From Urechis unicinctus (lineage: Eukaryota > Annelida > Polychaeta > Xenopneusta > Urechidae): DNA of 64,000 nt. The stretch covers positions 14,507,937 to 14,571,936 of the forward strand of contig CM067349.1 of NCBI GenBank assembly GCA_034190875.2, in the 5' to 3' direction. A program made the translations under genes and the position numbers. Shown in pieces: positions 56,797 to 64,000 of this stretch; positions within the stretch are counted from its first letter, which is position 1, and each line of letters begins with the position of its first letter. The notes below the pieces were generated by a model. The model ran no database searches. It was not told where the DNA came from and saw only the letters and a list, made by a program, of their open reading frames with translations.

Positions 56797-59700
56797 CATT
56801 GAAAGAAGAATGCAAAATATTCTATCCAATCATATAGTTTACATTGATGAAGTACAATTCAAAGCATTTATAGCAACGAGGATTATCATGAGTTTTCCAC
56901 AAACGGAACCTTGCTATGTAGAGGCTGTGCAAAATGCTCCAGTAGTAAGAAGCTTGATGCAAGTCTTTCAGATGTATTTCCATCACCAGCTGTTTCACAT
57001 TAATCAGCGATCCATCTTTTAGCGCTGTATTCAGTGAATCCCACTCCCAGTGTTCAATGTCGATTTTCAGCACATCAATATTCACCTGGACGGTAATCGA
57101 CATTGTTCATCAAATCATATAAATATCATGGCACCTCGGTGTAGTCATCATGCATGGTAATACATACGTACACTGGTGTGGTTGAGAAATTGAAGTACTT
57201 GTTTGAAGGTTTTCATCGAACCACTCTGACGACCATTAAGACCGATCGGAAAGAACCAGATCTGTTCCGATCTGTGATGTTCAGGTGTGTGTATACTTTA
57301 CACCACACAAGAACAAGCGCAGCAGGTGTGGTTATTTTAACTTCGATGGCAAAATACAGAAGACGTTTAAGATCAAACGAATCCATATCAAGCCACATGC
57401 TATGCAAGGGAAATGTTTCTAAATTTACAGGAGTATTTGGACGTCTGAATATATTCTTACGTTGGATCAAAAGAGAACACACGACAAAATTTTGGAATTG
57501 CGTCATCAAAACTCCAGTCCCTGGCGATTCTAAAACATAAAACAAAGCATGCATCAAAGCCACAGAACAATGATTATTCCGAATTCATGCTTCGATACAT
57601 AGTAAAACCTGCCCAGTGAGCCTGATTATAGCTACTATGACAGTACCTCGTAGAGAAGGAGGATTAGAATAAATAAGAATTATTATGGTGGATAATGCTT
57701 TTTTTACCCGAACGAATAGACAATGCACGGGTTCTCTAAAGCAAATGGCGAGGCTACACAAACGTTCCAGCCCCCATCTGTTGCATGGCCAAATCGCTTT
57801 TCTGCTGGGCATCTTGCTTGCATCGTGTGGGCGTAGCTGTCATGATATACCGTTGTTTGATGATAAGTGAATGTCAACGAATAGGCAACAGTTGAGATGA
57901 AGAAAGGTTAAATATAAACAAGACAAGATGGGATTTTTCTTCTTAACATCAACATCTGCTAATATCATCACCTGAAATACAGTTCTATGATCCCGCTCTG
58001 TGAACTAATGCTGAGATAAAGTAGCATTGTTGAGTACGAATTGTTACGAAAATGATACTATCAATACATATAATGATGACAATCTAAATGGATTATCATT
58101 GTGCATATTGTTCCTAACAACTGTAAGCATTTACTTAAGTATAATTGCCCGGGACACTGATGTATTGCTCGTTTTCGCAATTCCTAGGGTGTCTTTGTGG
58201 AATTGTGTGTTATGACTAAGGTAGAATTCTCTCGGCAAATCCGTTATTTTGGCAATGGGCATTTGCATCAGAGTATTTTTGGCACTGTCCATCATAAACG
58301 GTGATGTTGTCTAGAAACAAACAAAAATACACTGTTTTCTCAGCTTTTAAGCTAATTGAACAATAACGTAATGTCTCAATATTTTAATTGTAAAGAACTA
58401 TAATAAGTTTTGTTTGAAAACAGAATACGTCACCTCGACTATTGGACGGAATTGCGGTTGTCTCGTAATTGCATTTGTTGCATCTAAAAACGAAACTGCA
58501 CTTTCGCGGTAGATGATTGCCCTTGTTCCCAAAACCATAATGAGGACAAATATTTGCCTTACAAACGGTATGGAGAGGATTGCTTTTCCCTCCATCGCAG
58601 ATAATCTGGCACCTATAAAAACATAAATATCTTACACTGCTGACATTGTATTAATCGTTTACAAATATTCTGGTTATATCATATCGTCATTAAGCCATAA
58701 ACACACCAGTTACCAATATGCATATTATCACGTCATTTTCGACAGTTTTGTTTCTTGCATTCAAATAGTATCTGGTGCTGTTGACTGGCTTCCTTGTAAT
58801 TTGATGAATAGTTTGTTGCTATCAACTTTGCAGATAAATATGAATAGAACCTTGTACGCTTTGGGGATAGACGCATTAACATTTGAGTCTATAAACCAAA
58901 GCTAATATTACCTTATATCCTCATTAAACGGAGTGTCTAGCAACATATACAATGATGAACCCCATATTACATGACACATCACAATATCTAATCCCGGTAA
59001 AAACCTCTCCCCTGATAACTGTCGATGCTCTTATGATCAAGAGCAATTTACAGGACCACCACAACCAGAGTGTCAGTGTCTGTGTGCGACCGTTTTCTAA
59101 GATGAAACTAAATTAGACTTCCATAAACGATTAAATAACGTTTGACATGACCCTCATGTTTGCACCTAATGTTCCACTACTCAAACATTTCCATAAACTC
59201 ACTCACTTGCTCGCTCGATCGTTCACCCACTCACTCTATCACTCATTTACTCAGTCACTCAGTCACTCACTCAGTCACTCACTCACTCACTCACTCACTC
59301 ACTCACTCACTCACTCACTCACTCACTCACTAACTCACTCGCTCACTCACTCACTCACTCACTCACTCACTCACTCTCACTCACATGGATAGAAACAAAC
59401 TGTTTATGGTAAAGATGTCACTGCCAGTTCGCTGCTCCCAAACACTGTAAAACATAATAACCTTTTTCATTAAGAAGCATCGACTGACAGGGAACCCGGT
59501 TCAGTCTACAGTAAGATATGCAGCAATAGGGTGCACATTGAGCGCATAGTAGATTCAGGAAAGAGGTTCAAAATCTTGGTAGAACCAATGCACCACCGAG
59601 GTCCAGATTTCTTTCGACATAATCTTTGTCTGTTGTACGCTGTGCAACTTTCGGCATTGTATCGTCCCCACAGTTAACTAACATGATGGGTAGTGATTGT

Positions 59701-60390
59701 AAGATGTGAATGCGGATGAAACGATATCAAATGTATCTATGAATGTCCCATTCAAGGTTTGTCATTATATGAATCGCATTGAAAGGTCTTATAGCGTTGT
59801 TATTTTATACCATAAACTGATTGAAGTAATTGATAATAAATTGACGACACTTTTCTAAATCATATGATCAAATACTCAAAATAAATTAGTCGAATTGAAT
59901 TCATTGTAACGACAGCAATTGTCAAATACACATCAGCGATGCACCCTTGTCATATTTCAGCTGACTCGTAAAAATCGCAAATTCATAAGAAGCAAGTATG
60001 TTTCATCAGAAATAGCATATAAGGAAGGGATGGCCCCTGAAAACCAAATGTCCTTATGAACAAATACGTATCAGCGGGCGGGTTGCGCCTCAGAAGATCA
60101 CCTGACTCTGGACGACCGATCTCATATCAATAATTGTGCAGTTGGTATGTACCGGTAGCGTCATCGCTAAGTGCAGTGACTGCAGGGTCTTGAGACACAT
60201 TCAATCTAAGGAATTCGCGGCTACTGCGTTACCTACATATTGTGTCATTTATCGCAGACGTCATCATTAAAATGAACACCAACTACTTCAGAATTATTCT
60301 TGCTATTGATTGAACAATAGATTACGCTATCCTATGATTCAACTCAATGGGCCAAAATAGCATCAAACAGACGTTTCATTTACGGGATTC
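56797..60390 (-). repeat. Right arm of the ~3.6 kb inverted repeat
   Basis: Reverse complement of 51184-54779. Beyond the gene copy it holds the GAGT tract as CTCA (about 59200-59385), the region of the 92-codon frame (59400-59690, frame broken by indels), and the two blocks missing from internal array units. It ends near 60390 in a short match to the internal module of the 3.09 kb unit (CCCATGTGCTTTTGTT). Confidence 0.85.
56822..58595 (-). CDS. METTL24-like methyltransferase, copy 3 (six coding exons, intact)
   Basis: Exons on the minus strand: 58595-58434, 58310-58135, 57836-57708, 57529-57461, 57295-57172, 57085-56822; 924 nt, an open frame of 307 aa plus stop. All introns are GT..AG. Domains as in copy 2: anchor helix at about residues 14-29, a ~100-residue stem, then RFGHATDGGWNVCV, WSFDDAI, IWFFPIGLNG, VLKIDIEHWEWDSL and LVMEIH. 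Exon 2 has four A where copy 2 has six and stays in frame (IAKTSNTSVSRAIILK), matching copy 1 (IDKTRDILVSRAIILR). It would be a type II membrane SAM-dependent methyltransferase of unknown substrate. It is an inverted near-duplicate of copy 2. Confidence 0.75.
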
Positions 60391-60524
60391 CCATGTGCTT
60401 TTGTTTGTCTCACGGTAGCGTCACCTAACGATGGCTGTGTATTATAATTAGAGAAGCCATAACCACAGAGCCACAAGGAGTCAACTCTCTTGGCGAAGCT
60501 ATATCTCTTTTGGAATCACAAAGC

Positions 60525-60740
60525 AAGTCCCCATGGTGTAGACGTTTACGGCTTCGTCTTTCGACCTCCAGGCTGGTGATTCGATACCTAGGTATAACAA
60601 CTTGACTGGCTTCTCTTGAATCGGAAGATCACGTTAAATGGCCATCCCATTTCTGAGAGGGGATCTTAAGATCCCCTGGGGACGACATGCTTCCTAGCAG
60701 TGACCAACCTCAGAGTTACACTCACTGCTAGTCGTACATA
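60525..60740 (+). repeat. tRNA-SINE-like piece with two perfect palindromes
   Basis: TGGTGTAGACG (60534-60544) fits a pol III A box, and GATTCGATACC (60578-60588) differs at one position from the B-box consensus; the 44-base spacing is right for a tRNA-derived SINE. A 20-base perfect palindrome (AGGGGATCTTAAGATCCCCT, 60658-60677) and a 10-base inverted repeat (CTAGCAGTGA/TCACTGCTAG, 60694-60703/60722-60731) follow. It does not fold as a tRNA gene by eye. Confidence 0.4.
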
Positions 60741-62769
60741 GCCTGGGTTACTACAAACAACTATTAATCGAACAAACGAATGGACAAACTTTGAATCACA
60801 TTATGCTAAGTATATTGAAATATATTCAACATGCATATTTGCATAAATACAAATGTTGAAACCTTACCATTATGTCAAAATGTGGAAATCGATATATGTA
60901 CGCTAGGGTAACAGAAGGAACATTTACCTTATGTCGGGCTTGACAACTTCAAAAGGTAGCACGAGCCATATCTGGCAAGTAACTATGTTGAGTCATTTCC
61001 AAAACTTAATCCTCTAATTAGAAATTAGTCGCACGACCGCTCTACATTACTTATGCATGGTTGGCTTTTTGAAAAGAGGGGCACACCTCGAGGAAGACCG
61101 TGAGCAACCTCGAATATCACAGCACAATAGCGAATTCGTGTACGACAATGCTCAGTCTGGTCGATGTCTTCAAACCATACAATCTGTTGACTTGGTAATA
61201 TATGCTTACTGACTGTGAGTCACCAATACAGGCTCTCTTACTAAGTTGAAATTCGCTCGTAGCCGCGACCATGATGATCGGAAATCGCAAGACTCTGTAC
61301 TCTGACAGGTGCCTAGCCAAAGCAATGCCAGGTGTAGCAGTGACCATCGAGCTACTGAGGAATAGAGCTGTCGAACTCTGCATGAGTGTTGGAGACTATG
61401 GCCAGCGTCGCCTCTACCCCCTCCCACTCATCCACACTCCCCAACTTCATCATGAGGCGAAAGGAAGGGGATGCTATGTGATAGGCATTTCAGTAAAATG
61501 TCATGTCTGATTAACTTGAATGACTATAAATAATATAATAACGAAACCACTCGGTGGTAATGGTAACAACAACCAATCATTGCCTGAATAGTATATATAG
61601 CACATAAATATAACCATCAACTAAAGCCAAGCAACCCTTTATGTTTTAAGGATTGAATACATATTGGTGTGAAATAACGCAACGTGTAATTAAGTGGTAT
61701 TTTGTTCAGGTCAAATATCGCAATTCTTCCCAAACCTACAAAAATATTTGACCACAATCATGATTCGCTGCCTGGATGTATTGCACTTATTTCATAATAT
61801 TTTTTGCCCGATAACACGCCTGATCAAATCATGTTTAAAGACTCGTTTTACAGCAACCTTGAAAGATTGACTGAAGACGAACCGAACTAAGCTGGACACC
61901 AAAACATGTCAATCAATCTTACCTTTGCATAATTGGCAGGTTTTTCTGCAATGCTGAAGTGCTCCACGCAGAAAAAGTAGATAAGTGTAAGAGGTAGAAC
62001 AACAATGTGTTTTTGCGTGAGAAACATATTCAAGAACAGAACCTGACACTCAGAGGTAAGTTCCGGTTGCACGAAAGCAGACGTGTATGGTCACGAGCAT
62101 AAATTAATGACATAATATAGTGCTGCAAAAGAAAAGCTAAAGTTACAAGTCTCGCATTTGGACTTCTTGTCGATGCCCCGGATCCACTGGCTGGTATGTA
62201 ACGGCAGGAGTATCCTGCAAAATACACCAGGATTTACGAGAGGTAGTGACATGACTCCAGGCACCATTGGAGTATTAACTAATCTCATTACGCCATAATG
62301 CCCCCCCCCCCACTCCCAAATTATTTATTGGTGAACCGATACGAATAAATGGAAGAGATATTTACTTGACATCTGTTGTATTCCAGTCTGATAATGATGT
62401 TGACAGTTGATCAGCAATTGAACCAATATTTCAATCGAAATCAAAAGCGACGAATATGTTGATAGAACATACAAATTAAATTATAAAAGTTTGATAACGG
62501 TTTTACCTTTCAGAAAATGTTAACCCAGTAAAATTCTCCTCACAAAAAAAACCCTGACATTATTCAGTTGCTGCGTTAAGCGTAGTGATGTAGAGAGAAA
62601 ATTATCCCTGATTGACTTACATGGGTCTGGAACCCCTCGTTAACATTTTAATTTTACTTCAATTTTCAATAAGGGGCTGTGGAAGTGAAACAATAATTAC
62701 GATGACCATAGTCCATGGGAACTGACAATATCATAACACCAACCCTAGCTCTCACCCCGGTCCATGAGT
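60741..62769. other. Unique sequence without recognised genes
   Basis: Short frames of up to 88 codons on both strands at 61117-61510 overlap each other and have no recognised domain. A C-run lies at about 62301-62310. I see nothing else. Confidence 0.45.
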
Positions 62770-64000
62770 CAGCATTTGTTAAAGGTCGTAGACACGTATG
62801 TGAAATCATCATGGGCCATCTGATGCGTTGACACATCCGTTGGCCCTCTAATGAAGAACTTAGCATCATCGCCTCCACAATAAAACGAAATGGGTGGCCA
62901 TTCTCTCCCAGATTTGCAGGCAATGGGATGTCTACTCATGCCAATCACGGTGAGCCTTGTCCAGATAATGGACCAATCGAGTACTACAAAAACTTCAAGA
63001 AGACTGTTATAGGGAGAAACTTTTTCTTATACAACCACCTCGCAGGCAATGGGACAACCTAGATGAAGAACTCGACCGATGGTTTGTTGTATGCAACCGC
63101 GACAATTGCGAGATATTCGTTTGTTGGTATGCTCACACAAAAACTGACCGAGCAGATGGTCAACGCAACATATAGTAAAGGACAGTGCCGAATGGGAGAA
63201 ATCTGTATAGTGGGCAGCAGCCGACTTTGGCTTCTGGAGCTATTCAATATTTTGAGTGAATATTCCGTATGCCAACCCGAGAGAGTTCTCCCCACTGCGG
63301 TTCTACACAAAGGACGACATCACTAAAACTTCATTTTCGGCAAGCAAGAAGCTCACACAACTACACCCAGATGCTCCAGATTCCAACCAACTTCTATCAG
63401 AAAAACAGTACGTAGGCATAGATAAATCTACGTACCAGCTGGAAGAGGTAGAAACGGATTGGAGACTGTCCGCACTATCGAAAGCAGGTAGAAAAAAAAG
63501 GCTCCAAGACAAATCAGACGTCATTGCGAGCGAGGACTGGCGAGCCAAAACACAGGAAGCACGTGTTATACGCCACGACAGAGAGATATTTTGAAACAAC
63601 ATTATAATACATAGCACTACCAGACCAGAAACAATGGCCTCAGTACAAGATCTGGAACGTATGGAAGAGGAGATAAACGAGACAGTGGTTTGAAAAGTAG
63701 TTGCCCTGCGCCTATCCGAACAACAGAAGGCTACGAACAGACCCGTATGCAGAAAAAGTCTCTTGCAAAGCGCTGGCCAAAAAAAACCAGACAGGTTGGG
63801 ATATTGGGCCAATCGTTACTAGGCTCTGATAGGATTGTCAATTTAATTAACTAGATGCCATATGAAGGTCAAACGTCGCCGTCGATCGTGACCGTGATGT
63901 GTTGTCCATATAAATTAAACACATTGTGAAGAGGATTTCGTATCAAATTTATATGCAGTTAAATATGTTGTCAAACACAAGAAAGAGATAATTGACCAAG
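62770..64000. other. Duplicated unidentified sequence T, inverted second copy (runs off the window)
   Basis: Reverse complement of 54780-56000. The coding-like sense is on the plus strand: KGRRHVCEIIMGHLM near 62773, a frame at 63063-63326 with MGEICIVGSSRLW, and a 112 aa frame at 63256-63594 with LLSEKQYVGIDKSTYQLEEV, then MASVQDLERMEEEINET near 63634. Frames do not join into one. The last bases of the window correspond to about 54790, so an inverted METTL24-like gene probably follows just outside the window. Confidence 0.5.

Noticed and set aside
60525-60600. A functional tRNA gene
   Set aside because: A- and B-like boxes are present, but acceptor and T stems do not pair by eye.

Overview
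The window is eukaryotic nuclear DNA. It has spliced genes with GT..AG introns, long tandem repeats, microsatellites, nested retrotransposons and a 100-base assembly gap. The METTL24-like gene family, Polinton/Maverick-type DNA elements, a mag-type Ty3/gypsy element with a tRNA-Ser primer site and an R2/R4/NeSL-like retroposon together suggest an aquatic invertebrate animal, perhaps a lophotrochozoan. The species cannot be fixed from sequence alone.

Layout. 1-2230: plus-strand genes of a large DNA element (fibre-like protein, membrane protein, YqaJ-type exonuclease). 2231-4233: mostly empty, with one weak exon candidate. 4234-17192: four full and one partial copy of a ~3.09 kb tandem repeat. 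17711-19437: intact six-exon METTL24-like gene (copy 1). 20037-31134: decayed Polinton-like element on the minus strand (packaging ATPase, small membrane protein, hydrophobic protein, integrase, type-B DNA polymerase). A gypsy element has split its polymerase gene, and an R2-like retroposon has split that gypsy element. A TTAA-flanked MITE lies nearby. 31181-31280: Ns. 31281-52972: about nine copies of a ~2.61 kb tandem repeat. 52973-54753: METTL24-like copy 2 (plus strand, one frameshift). 54780-56796: spacer with an unidentified sequence (T) and a TA/TG microsatellite. 56822-58595: METTL24-like copy 3 (minus strand, intact). 58596-60390: inverted repeat-unit sequence. 60391-62769: a tRNA-SINE-like piece and otherwise little. 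62770-64000: inverted second copy of T.

How the parts relate. Each 2.61 kb unit contains the region upstream of the METTL24-like gene plus the first part of its first coding exon (start codon and membrane anchor), cut off at one fixed point. The array is therefore a series of 'promoter plus anchor-exon' modules ending in a complete gene. The 3.09 kb array in front of copy 1 shares blocks with the 2.61 kb unit, so the same upstream region has been amplified at two paralogues. Copies 2 and 3 are the two arms of a ~3.6 kb inverted repeat. By joining exons I could rebuild open frames of 292 aa (copy 1) and 307 aa (copy 3). Most other long reading frames in the arrays are by-products of repetition.
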